Assembly: GCA_964016875.1 (NCBI GenBank)
Contig: OZ024722.1
Location: 15,692,576-15,756,575, forward strand
Reading direction: 5' to 3'
Length of the DNA: 64,000 bases
Origin: Fallopia convolvulus
Lineage: Eukaryota; Streptophyta; Magnoliopsida; Caryophyllales; Polygonaceae
In this document: positions 1-9,977 of the stretch, one piece after another
Position numbering within the stretch: the stretch's first letter is position 1
How the letters are laid out: every line of letters starts with the position of its first letter
Notes under the pieces: generated by a model
What the model was told of the DNA's origin: nothing
Databases searched by the model: none
The model's input: only the letters and a program-made list of their open reading frames with translations
Translations under genes and position numbers: made by a program

Positions 1-448
1 TTGCCTCAAGTTTCAAATTCACACCTCCCGATCCTAAGCCGAGATCTCGTGAAATGCTCTTGTCACCAGGTTCCCCATTCAGCCTTTCAATCCGTTGCAC
101 AGTGCTTATTTGTAACGATTCCACACAAGAATCATTCTCTTGTCCAGATTCTCCATTAACTTCTTGCGAGATCTTTGTCTTCTGAAACACCATCTTTGGA
201 ATTACTCGGTCGGTGAGCTCTTCAATCGGTTGTTCAATGTCTCCTTGCATCATTTCCAAGGAATTCGCACAAGAATCGGTCACCTGTTCTGAAGCTTCAC
301 TCTCCTCTCGAAGCTTCTTAATGTCATCCGCCATTTGACCAAAACTTGCCCTCAATTGCTCAAAGGCTTCATTCATCTTTTGACAAGATTCTTCCCATCG
401 CACTCTAGACTGTTCCCATCGAAGCTTCCAGTTTGCTACTTCTGCCAT
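1..448 (-). CDS. Gag N-terminus of an LTR retrotransposon (partial, runs off left edge)
   Basis: Reading leftwards from an ATG at 448, the minus strand stays open for 149 codons to the window edge. The protein starts MAEVANWKLRWEQSRVRWEE and is polar and coiled-coil-like (Glu/Gln/Lys-rich, with LRASFGQMADDIKKLREE). It starts 68 bp downstream of a tRNA-Met primer site and 5' LTR, the position of a retroelement gag. I see no zinc knuckle or protease in the visible part, so the lineage (gypsy or copia) is unresolved; a chromovirus-like gypsy gag is one possibility. Identification rests on position and composition, not on a recognised domain. Confidence 0.6.
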   Translation of the reverse strand, partial: MAEVANWKLRWEQSRVRWEESCQKMNEAFEQLRASFGQMADDIKKLREESEASEQVTDSCANSLEMMQGDIEQPIEELTDRVIPKMVFQKTKISQEVNGESGQENDSCVESLQISTVQRIERLNGEPGDKSISRDLGLGSGGVNLKLEA

Positions 449-515
449 GGTTGAATCTCGAACTCAATCGAATTAGGGCAAAATTGAATTGAAAAATTGG
501 GCGCAAAAATCGTCC

Positions 516-527
516 GCTCTGATACCA
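516..527 (-). other. Primer-binding site (initiator Met-tRNA)
   Basis: On the minus strand this reads TGGTATCAGAGC, the standard complement of the plant initiator-Met-tRNA 3' end. It lies 3 bp inside the LTR end at 531 and precedes the gag start at 448, so the retroelement runs leftwards out of the window. Confidence 0.85.
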
Positions 528-530
528 ATT

Positions 531-966
531 TGTTATGAACCGGATATGGATCAAGAGAAATCGAAAGGATTTGATAGAGATTAAGATAGATTGAGAGAGA
601 AGGAAGAGATTACAGAGAGTAGAAGAGAGAAGAGATAGAGGAAGAAGACGATAGGAGTAGAGACAAAGAAAGTAATTGGGTTTGTTCATTCATTGGATAA
701 TTCGTACAGGAATGATTTAGCCACTTTAATAGGCTATTTTCCCATTTTACAATTATGACCCATACATTCCACTAGTTATAATTTCTATCCAAAAGGAAGC
801 TTCTATGTGCAGAACGACATATTCCGTCTCAACTATGGATGATCTGCTTACATTAAGTTACAAAGGATTCCACTGCTTTTCATGATTTGTAACTCCAATG
901 TAACTTCCTCCTTTGTCACTTGAACTCTATAGGCATGAATGTATGTTGCGCTTAACTGTATCAACA
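531..966 (-). repeat. 5' LTR of the left-edge retroelement (outer end tentative)
   Basis: The inner end is firm: plus-strand TGTTATGAAC directly follows the primer site. The outer end is a guess at ATCAACA (966), because the other LTR and TSD lie outside the window. The stretch is purine-rich near its inner end and has no supported ORF. From 967 to the PPR pseudogene end at 1050 I see nothing else. Confidence 0.5.
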
Positions 967-1049
967 ATGATGGCATTTCATTCATCACTTTCGTATACAA
1001 AACTATATATATGGAAGAACAACATAATAATCAAAACTTCCAATTTGCA

Positions 1050-1883
1050 TCATCTGAAGATGGAAATCAATTTTTTGTAAGTCTTAGGACTTGGTTTCAT
1101 TCCCAGCTTCAGCATCTCATCATGTATTCTCATGGCCTTCCTCATCTCCTTCTCACTAGAGAGGCCACTGATCATGACCATGAAACTCGTCGTGCTCAAC
1201 ACATTTTTCTTTCTCATGTAATCAAAAACACACTCACTGCTTCATCAACTCTCTTTTCACCAAACAGCGTGCGAAGAAGCTCGTTATACGCAGTTACATC
1301 AAAAACCATCTCCAATTTCTCCAACTTATCATGCAATGACAATGCAAAATCAACTTGTCCACAGGAGCAGTAATTCATCACCATCAATTTGCAACAAGAA
1401 GGATCAAACAAAATACCTTTCTCCAGGATTATTCTTAGCAGTTCCCTGGCTTCATCCCATCTTTTCTGTCTGCAAAGCAATGTCATGTATCCAGATAACT
1501 CATTTGAACCCGGGTTAACACCTTGAGTGATCAAGTCCATCAATGACCTACTAATTTCTGGAGATGGATTTTCTAAGCAAAGTGAATCTCCAAGTGCTTT
1601 GAGAGAAACATGATTTACCACAATCCCTTTCTGTGAAATCAAGTTATACAAATCCAATGCTGAGGACACTCGTCCTCCTTTTGCAAGTGCTCTCAGCATA
1701 TGCGTAAACGTTTTGTCTTTCAATCCTACACTGTCATCCAATGACCTCTTGAACATCATCTCAGCCGCATAGGTCCTCCCTAGATCACATAGCCTCTTTA
1801 TAACATTATCATAATCCTCAGACACCAAAGTTCCAGGAATCAATCTTTTCTGAGCCATCATCTCCAAAACCAGCTCAATTACT
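1050..1883 (-). pseudogene. PPR (pentatricopeptide repeat) protein, frameshifted and 5'-truncated
   Basis: The minus strand encodes tandem 35-residue helical-repeat motifs typical of plant organellar RNA-binding PPR proteins, for example KTFTHMLRALAKGGRVSSAL, SGYMTLLCRQKRWDEARELL and TAYNELLRTLFGEKRVDEAV. The frame breaks at about 1227, where an extra T in a T-run turns VSVFDYMRKK into a premature stop. In the shifted frame the last repeat continues (SSEKEMRKAMRIHDEMLKLG) to a natural stop at 1050-1052. The 5' end fuses directly to copia reverse-transcriptase sequence at about 1884, so the first repeats and any transit peptide are missing. No ATG sits at the fusion; the first in-frame ATG is near 1861. 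The break could be a homopolymer sequencing error, but the 5' truncation is real. Confidence 0.85.
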
Positions 1884-2899
1884 TGAAAATTCTCTTCACC
1901 TCTTTTAGGTGTGATTCTTTAGGGTTAGCTTGAAAGCACACACATAGGCACACTGAAAACATGATGTTAGGTCTACTAGCAGTTAAGTAGAGAAGGGACT
2001 CAATAATACCTCAAAAGTTCCTTTTGTCCACACTGATACCTGTTTCATCTGTGTTGAGCCTTGAGTTTAGTGAAATGGGAGTGTCGATGGGCCTGGAGTG
2101 CTCCATCCCATACTTCACTAGCATCTCTCTAATGTACTTTTGTTGATGGATTCTTGTTCCTTCCTTGGTTTGAGATATTTGAAGTCCCAAGAAGAACATC
2201 AGTTCCCCTATGAGGCTCATCTCGAACTCGCTACTCATCAAATTCATAAAATTTTCAACAAGAAGCTCATTAGTTGCACCAAACACAATATCATCTACAT
2301 ACACCTGGACTATCAAAATGTCTTTTAATTCTTTTTTAATAAAACGTGTTTTGTCTATGGAACCACGAAAGTATCCATGGGAAAGAGGAATTGAGCAAAC
2401 CTGTCGTACCACGCCCTAGGAGCTTGCTTCAGACCATACAGGGCCCTCTCCAAAAAGTAGACATGATCTGGGAAATGCTCATCTTCAAAACCGGGTGGTT
2501 GTGCTACATAGACTTCTTCCTTGAGGTGCTCGTTTAGGAACGCTGTCTTGACGTCCATTTGATACAGCTTGAATCCTTTGTGGGTGGCGTAGGCTATAAG
2601 AAGTCCAATGGCTTCAATCCTTGCAACGGGTGCAAAGGTCTCGTCATAGTCGATTCCTTCCTCTTGTTTGTATCCTTGTGCTACCAGACGGGCCTTGTTC
2701 CTAGCCACAACCCCAGTGTCATCGAAATTATTTCTGAAGACCCATCGAGTTCCTATGATGTTCTTGTTCTTGGGCCTAGGAACCAGTTTCCACACTTTGT
2801 TCCTTTCGAACTGGTGGAGTTCCTCTTGCATGGCTTGAATCCAGTATGGATCCTTTAGAGCTTCCTTGATGCTCTTAGGTTCGACCAGTGAAACAAATG
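1884..2899 (-). pseudogene. Copia reverse transcriptase fragment (element B pol, 3' part)
   Basis: This encodes the copia RT core. Visible motifs are NKARLVAQGYKQEEGIDYDE, YQMDVKTAFLN, RALYGLKQAPRAWYDR and the catalytic QVYVDDIVFG. The reading frame shifts near 2395-2412, between the APRAWYDR and YVDD blocks, and a TGA at 2011-2013 interrupts a segment that carries on as SLLYLTASRPNIMF to KEVKRIFK at the left end. The domain stops there, at the junction with the PPR fragment, so RNase H is absent. The right end (2895-2899) is the TSD of element A; the reading continues at 13372 on the other side. Confidence 0.9.
2895..2899. repeat. Left target-site duplication of element A (AAATG)
   Basis: AAATG precedes the LTR start TGATTGCC and recurs at 13372-13376 right after the LTR end CATCA. 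The copia pol frame reads through a single copy of this sequence, which confirms the insertion site. Confidence 0.93.
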
Positions 2900-3063
2900 T
2901 GATTGCCTCTCATGGTGTGCGAGGGTCTAGAGATACAATTTATAACCCGACCCCGTTGTAGTACGTGGTGGGTGTCGAACACTCGGGAAGTCTACTCGAT
3001 CGATGTGCCTAGATGCTAGGGAGCTAGAAAGGAGAGCATAAAACAAAGGAAAACAAAGAAAAC

Positions 3064-3152
3064 AGTCGGGACCGACACTAAGGTCACGTCGGGCCCGAGG
3101 TTGGCGACAAGAGGAAGTCGGGACCGACGTAGGGTAAGTCGGGCCCGAGGTA
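3064..3152. repeat. Downstream palindrome cluster in the 3' LTR of element A
   Basis: Within 89 bp there are two TCGGGCCCGA palindromes and two GTCGGGACCGAC palindromes. They lie on the transcript side of the TATA box (R/U5). The same cluster is at 12114-12202 in the other LTR. Confidence 0.8.
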
Positions 3153-3855
3153 GCTGGGTTTGTCGAACTTCAAAGATTAAAAGTAGATCTTGGGCTTTTC
3201 GGTTCCTTCTCTAGTAGATTAAGGCTTATCCACCCCAATTCAAGCAATGAGTGATGATCGGACTAGGATCGAGTGCTTTCGCCCTCGTTCCAACCACTTC
3301 TACACATCGATCATTGGGGAAATCCCCTTCGAAGCAAGGTCTTGAGATTGACACATGTTCACTTTCGCTACTTTGCCAATCTCAAGCCTTGATTCCCGAC
3401 TTTCGCAAGGAATTGTAGCTCTATGTAGAGTGGGTTCCTTAGATCAAACACTCAAGGCTATGGAATTGGGGTTTCTAGCCTAAACCTAGCTAGGGTTTTC
3501 CCCCATAACCCAAGATCAAGGAGATCTACTCCATGTGGCAAACAAAGAAAGCAAACAAATCAAAAGGGAAAGCAATCAACATCATCAATCTCAAAACAAA
3601 GCAAGGTTTCATTCGAAATCAAAAGCAATCCACAAATTCTAATCCAAAAGTTTCCAAATCCACAAGATCAAAACAAAACAAAGCTAATCTATCAAACAAA
3701 CCTATCAAATCTCCCTCTCCTTGGCCGATTCTCTCTCTCTTCCTCCTCCTCTCCTTCCTCCTTGCTCTCCAAGTATCCTCTTGGTTCCCTTGGAACCCCC
3801 CTCTTGTGTGGGAGAACCTCCTTTTTGGAACCCCTAAATTAGAAGACAAGAGGGC

Positions 3856-4040
3856 CTTTTATAGATTAGATGAGGGGCAAAAGTGGAAGTCCACAATTTC
3901 GTGCCTTGGAGCCCAAGTAGTTCGGTGGCCGACTCGGATCGACACGGAGGACCTCGGGCCCGAGTTACTGTGCATCTCGGTCCGAGGTTGGAGACTTCAA
4001 AGTCGGGCCCGACGTGGTTGGAACTCGGTCCTGACCTCGT
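3856..4040 (-). promoter_or_regulatory. U3 promoter of element A: TATA box plus GC-palindrome cassette (3' LTR copy)
   Basis: The minus strand has TATAAAAG at 3863-3856. Upstream of it (3929-4040) lie two TCGGGCCCGA palindromes, CTCGGTCCGAG, and diverged half-sites such as ACTCGGTCCTGAC. The cluster contrasts sharply with AT-rich flanks. The corresponding 5' LTR copy at 12906-13090 differs by two bases in the cluster. Confidence 0.7.
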
Positions 4041-4321
4041 TCCACCTTCTTCTTTGTTGGCTTCTCTTGTTCTTCTTCATGGCATGCTTCTCTCTTTCCC
4101 GCTTTAGCTCGGCCTTTGCTCCATGTCTCGACCCCCCTTCAAATCGATCCTTGATCCATGCCAAATTACCTATAAAACACATAAAATGCGCGTAGTCTCC
4201 GAATCTCATAGAAATACGGGAACTAAGCTAAAAAGGAACAAAACGCACAAGAAAAGGGGAAAAAGAAACATATTTACAAAGGAAATCACATATGAAAACA
4301 CCACCAAATAGAGAGACATCA

Positions 4322-5978
4322 AAATACCCCATACTTAAACTTGCTTGTCCTCAAGCAATAACAATGTAAGCAAGACCGAAACATAATCTTCAAGTAAAGC
4401 CTCGTATGAAAACACATTTTAAGCACAAGTGATCGATATTCAAGCAAGATTACATCATCACACATGATTAAGTGTTCCACTGAATAAAGTCAATGCAACT
4501 AAGCCTCACTTTAGGGATATGTGAATGTGTATCACTCATCATGTGTTTGGGTTTAGCAATGAACACTCAAACTCAAAAATCATGCAAGTAAGGACTTTAC
4601 TATTGAAGCTAATATCACCAATTCCTCCACCTAGAGATGCCTAATGCAAAGTACACAAAGAATTTCGAACTTGGCTCAATGGAGGTCCTCAAAGAGGTTC
4701 CATTCAGCCGGGTTGTAATGGGGCTTTTGGTATTTCTCAAGGTGGGAATTATTTGGTCTCGTGGTGCTTTCAATGGGGATTGAACAACCTAAACTCTCAC
4801 CAACTTCACCAAAATTCCACAATTACTTTCACACTCACCCAAAAGACTTAACATTTTCCTTTCAACCCAAAATTTCACTTAACATTCCACTTCATCTTTG
4901 CTCTTATGCTTTTTGTTGGATTTTCTACACTTTCTACATTTGGACCGACTTTCTTATGACATCGGGCCCGATGTTTCTTGTAACTCGGTCGGACCATTTT
5001 CTTCACTTAAGCTCTTTGCTTTATTCCACTTTACATTTCCAACATTTTTTCTTTCTTTCTTTGTCTCTTTTTTTTTTTCATTTTTGTACAACAAAGATGC
5101 ACTACCCACATGATTCATAACACCATTCTTTTTCCCTTAAACCCAAGAGAATCTCAACTCTTCAAATACAATCCAAACCTCTCTTCTAAAGTCCAATCCC
5201 ATAAGGGTCAAGTCATATAAGGCTAGGAATAATATTTTTGAGGAGTTTGAAATAAAGGCTTAGGCTAGAACGGGGCTACAAACAAAGGATTATCTTCATG
5301 GTAGGATATGGAACATTTATGTGACTAAAAGAACAAAGTTCAAAATCAATGTGACAATGCTAGGACAAATCTCATGACGGTCTTGGAAAATAGATAAACA
5401 CCGCAATAGCAAGTTTTACTAAGCATGAATGAGCTAATCACACAAGAAAAATGAGGGATATGCAAATATGAACAAGCATCCCTAAAATGGCCAAAAATCA
5501 ATCTCACAAGGGTCACTCATACTTAGTTGCATAAGAACTCATCCTAGAACTCACATGTTCAATAAAACAAGCAAGATATCATGATCACTTCAAAAGCAAC
5601 ATCATTTAAGAGGCTAAACTATCCAAAAATATGCAAAGGAATTTACATGCTCACATCATCATTAGCTTTTATTGTGGCAATCTAAGATGGGAATTTCTAG
5701 TCCAAAACCTACAAAACACAAAATCTTTTTGTTGTTTTCAACACAATTTTTCAATTTTTATGGATTTTTTGCAAAAATTTCTCTAAAACCAAAAACTCAT
5801 CCTTTCAAGACCAAATTAATCATTCATGTTTTTCATCAAACCACAAACCAAGAAGCAAACATCCCAAACACAAACTAGAAACACAAACTAAATATCCTCA
5901 AAATAATAAACAAACATAAACAAGTGAAATCATGAACACACTTACCCCCACCCCATACTTAAAATTTTGATGTCCCCA
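4322..5978 (-). other. Non-coding 3' region of element A with polypurine tract
   Basis: The polypurine tract abuts the 3' LTR (4322-4336; minus strand AAGTATGGGGTATTT). The rest lies between the pol stop and the LTR, where some Athila elements carry an envelope-like ORF. I see only AT-rich sequence, a T-rich run near 5045-5085 and one more palindromic word (ATCGGGCCCGAT at 4962-4973). No minus-strand ORF of note is present. Confidence 0.75.
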
Positions 5979-8900
5979 TCAAACAAGGAAATCAAAACTT
6001 AAAAGCAAGAGAGAAGAGTATGAAAAGCTCACAACTTCTTCGTTTGGACCGTCCTTGTCATAGAACTTCTTCACTCGATGACCATTCACTTTGAAAATAT
6101 GTCCTTGTTCATCAACCAAGTCCACCGCACCATGAGCATAGATACGGTGGACCACAAATGGTCCGCTCCACCTAGTCCTTAACTTTCCAGGGAAAAGTTT
6201 AAGCCTTGAATTGAAAAGGAGAACCTTGTCACCGGTTTGATAGGTCTTTGGAATTAACTTCCTATCATGCCACTTCTTGGTCTTCTCCTTGTATAGCTTG
6301 GAGTTCTCATAGGCTTTCAACCTCAATTCCCCCAACTCATGAAGTTCTAGAAACCTTTTCTCACCGGCCAAGTTGATATCCCAATTCATCTCCTTGAGGG
6401 CCCATTTTGCCTTGTGCTCAAGCTCTACCGGAAGATGACATGCCTTGCCATAAACTAGATTGAAGGGTGTAGTTCCCAGAGGTGTCTTAAAGGCGGTTCT
6501 ATAAGCCCAAAGTGCATCATCGAGCTTAGAGGCCTAATCTTTCCTTGATCGAGATACGGTCTTCTCCAAGATAGCCTTGATTTGACGGTTTGACACCTCG
6601 ACTTGCCCGCTTGTTTGAGGATGATAAGGAGTAGCAACTCGATGAGACACCCCATACTTGATCAACACATTCTCGAAACACCTCTCAATGAAATGAGGTC
6701 CGCCATCACTTATGAGAACCCTAGGCACTCCAAACCTTGCAAAAATGTTGCTTTTTAAGAACTTCATCACCACCCTAGCATCATTGGTTCTTGTTGGTAT
6801 GGCCTCCACCCATTTTGAGACATAGTCCACGGCTACCAAGATGTACTTGTAAGGCCCCGATGTGGGAAATGGTCCCATGAAATCAATACCCCATACATCA
6901 AATAATTCAACTTCTAGAATGCCAGTTTGAGGAGTCTCATTCCTCCTTGATAGGTTCCCCTCTCTTTGGCACTCCTCACACTTCCTCACATAATCATGCA
7001 CATCCTTGAACATGGTTGGCCAATAATAACCACATTGAAGAATTTTTGAGGTGGTTTTGGAACTCTTAGCGTGACCCCCCGTAGGCAAGGAATGGCAATG
7101 GTGAATTATGCTCTCAACCTCTTCACTTGACACACACCGTCTATAGATTTGATCATGCCCTTCCTTGTAGAGATATGGATCATCCCAAAAATATTGTCTA
7201 GCATCATGTAAGAATTTCTTCCTAGCTTGATAAGAAAAATTTGGTGGGATCACTCCCCCTACGGCAAAGTTAGCAAAATCCGCAAACCAAGGGGAAACCC
7301 CTCGTCTTACGGCACTAATAGAAAGAAGGCCAGTGGGAGAGAAAGAATCAATCAATTGAGAACGAGAAGGAATGGAAATCGAGTTAGGAAACTTACTTTC
7401 TTCCACGGATCGACATTGAAGTGTACCGAGCCCGACATGGTTGGACACCGGTCTAGCTTCGCAGACAGACAGGTCGCTCGGGCCCGATGTTGAAGACCTC
7501 GGTCCCGACTCACTCGTACTTGCCTTGCCTTCGGTCCGATGTTCTGGACCTCGGGACCGACTTACTTGGTTCGTCGATCCACCTTTCCTTCCCTCCTTCC
7601 CGCTCATGAGAACTTCATCCGCTCTTGAATCATCTATAGTCAGACCATCCTCCATCTCCAACATGTATTCAATGGGCAAATGGGATAGATGATCAGCTAC
7701 CACATTTTCCGCACCGGTTTTGTCCTTGATTTCATGGTCAAACTCTTGGAGAAGGAGCATCCACCTTAGAAGCCTCGGCTTTGCATCTTTCTTCTTCATG
7801 AGGTATTTGATTGCCGCATGGTCCGTGAAGACTACCACCTTTGATCCCACAAGATATGAACGGAATTTCTCAAATGCAAACACTATCGCAAGAAACTCCT
7901 TCTCCGTCGTTGTGTAATTGCACTGAGTTTCATCCAAAGTTTTGCTTGCGTAGTAGATGGCATGTAACTTTCCATCCTTCCTTTGCCCAAGGACGGCCCC
8001 TACGGCGAAATCACTAGCATCACACATCACCTCGAATGGAAGATTCCAATCGGGTGTCGCCATTATTGGAGCCGAAATCAAGGCATCTCTCAACCTACAA
8101 AAAGAACTCATGCAATCCTCGGAAAATTCAAAGGGCACATCCTTCATCAAGAGGTTAGACAATGGTTTTGCAATTTTAGAAAAATCCTTGATGAACCGTC
8201 TATAAAATCCCGCATGACCTAAGAAACTCCTAACATCACGAACACAAGAGGGAGGAGGTAGTTTTTCAATTATTTCAACTTTAGCTTTATCTACTTCTAT
8301 CCCCCTACTAGAAACTAGGTGTCCTAGTACTATGCCCTCCTTCACCATGAAGTGGCATTTTTCCCAATTAAGCACCAAGCTAGTCTCCTCACATCTAGTC
8401 AAAACCTAGTCTAAGTTAGCTAAGCAAACATTAAATGAGGAACCATAGACGGAGAAATCATCCATAAACACTTCTACTATATCCTCAACCATATCGGAGA
8501 AGATGGACATCATGCATCTTTGAAATGTTGCCGGCGCATTACATAAACCAAAAGGCATGCGTCTATAGGCAAAAGTCCCATAAGGACATGTGAATGTCGT
8601 CTTCTCTTGATCATCGGGATGAATAGGGATTTGCCAAAACCCGCTATACCCGTCCAGGTAGCAAAAATATTCATGTTGTGCTAATCTTTCTAGGACTTGG
8701 TCTATGAAAGGAAGAGGAAAATGGTCCTTGCGAGTGCCACTATTAAGCTTACGGTACTCAATACACATACGCCATTTTGTTGTGGTTCTCATAGGTATCA
8801 TTTCTCCCTTTTCATTTTGCACAACGGTGAGACCTCCTTTCTTAGGAACTACATGCACGGGACTCACATACTTGCTATCGGAAATTGGGAAGATAATTCC

Positions 8901-9977
8901 CGCATCCAACATCCTAAGTATTTCACTCTTTACCACTTCTTTCATGTTAGGATTTAATCTTCTTTGGGGTTCAATAGTGGGTTTATGGTTATCCTCCATA
9001 TAAATCCTATGCATGCAAATTGAGGGAGAGATTCCCTTTAGTTCCTCTAGTGAATACCCTAAAGCTCCTCTATGTTTTCTTAGAACCTCTAACAACTTAG
9101 ACTCCTCCTCATCATTCAAGTTGGCATTTATGATTACGGGTAAAGAAGAGTTGGGACCAAGAAATGCGTACCTCAAATCTTTTGGAAGCTCCTTGAATTC
9201 TTGAGATGGTTCCGGTGGTGCTTGAACTTCTTCTTTCTCGGCCTTGAACACCTCCAAATAAGACATCCTTTCCTCCAATTTTTCATGCTCAATCATATTG
9301 AGGGCTAGACTTTGGCGCTCTATCTCAATTTCTCTAGGTGGTGGGGTGGCTTTCAACCTAAGCTCCCTTGGCCTTGACTTCTTAGAAACGGCTTCCCATT
9401 GCAATCCAAGAGGAACTTGGATCATCTTAGCTTCCTTATGTACGGTCCCTTTTGAAGTTGGCCTAAAGAAAAACTCAATCTCTCTTCCTCCAATGTCAAG
9501 AGACAAGTGGCCCTTTTGAACTTGGATCATGTCCACCACAACAAAGTCAATTGGGACATAGTGGCCTTCAATGCAAACGGGATAATCCTCGACGATACCA
9601 ATTGGCTCGATGGACGACCCATCCGCTATCGTTAACCTCATGTTGACCGGAGCTATGAGACCCATGGATGTGGATTTCCATATGGTGTAAGGAATGATGC
9701 TCGTGCTTGCTCCAAGATCACACAAGGCTTGGAAGTTTTGGGACCCCACACCAATGGTTATAGCAAAGCGACCGGGATCTCCTAGCTTTTGCGGTAACTC
9801 CAAGGTCTTGACCTCATCTTGCATTTCAACTATGGACCTCTTCTTGCTCAAAATCTCCTTTAAAAACTTGGCATAAGATGGCATCTCACTCAATGCATCG
9901 GTGAACGGGATAGAGATGTTCAAGCCTTGCAAGAGTTTGAGAAACCTCTTGAACTTGTTCTCAACAACATCTTTCGG
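5979..9977 (-). pseudogene. Ty3/gypsy pol of element A (PR-RT-RNase H-IN) with two in-frame TAG codons
   Basis: It is one frame, continuous with gag, interrupted by TAG at 8406-8408 and 6534-6536. Domains in order: aspartic protease (ALCDLGASTSIIP, near 9700); RT with KWRMCIEYRKLN, YCYLDGYSGF-type block and catalytic VEVFMDDFSVYG (near 8460); RNase H (PFEVMCDASDFAVGAVLGQ, VVVFTDHAAIKYLM); a variable Ser/Gly/Pro/Arg linker holding palindromic words (7424-7566); integrase with HCHSLPTGGH and CEECQ zinc-finger residues, and the D,D,E residues in WGIDFMGPFP, LISDGGPHF and GQVEVSNRQ; then a GPF-type C-terminus (WSGPFVVHRIYAHGAVDLVD). The second TAG replaces what is usually Trp in the DWASKLDDALWAYRTA block. 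All catalytic residues I can check are present. Confidence 0.93.
7424..7566. repeat. Palindromic words inside the pol linker of element A
   Basis: Repeated GC-rich words (GTACCGAGCCCGAC, CTCGGGCCCGAT, CTCGGTCCCGAC, CTCGGGACCGAC) lie between RNase H and integrase. They encode a low-complexity linker (ESGPRSSTSGPSD). They are the same words as in the LTR clusters. Confidence 0.75.

Larger units (their letters stand above)
2900..4321 (-). repeat. 3' LTR of element A
   Basis: On the plus strand it runs from TGATTGCC to GACATCA; on the element strand it starts TGATGTCTC. It holds a TATA box (3856-3863) and two GC-rich palindrome clusters, one upstream of the TATA box (3929-4040) and one downstream (3064-3152). 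An antisense 220-codon ORF in this LTR recurs in the other LTR only because the LTRs are near-identical; I do not treat it as a gene. Confidence 0.93.

Noticed and set aside
3533..4195. 220-codon plus-strand ORF in the LTR of element A, repeated at 12583-13245
   Set aside because: Antisense to the element, and conserved only because the two LTRs are near-identical. It contains the palindromic cassette and low-complexity Ser/Phe/Leu runs typical of a chance frame.
4322..5978. Envelope-like ORF between pol and the 3' LTR of element A
   Set aside because: No minus-strand ORF of useful length, signal peptide or membrane segment is present.
7227..8222. Several plus-strand ORFs opposite element A pol
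   Set aside because: Shadows of the RNase H/integrase frame on the other strand.
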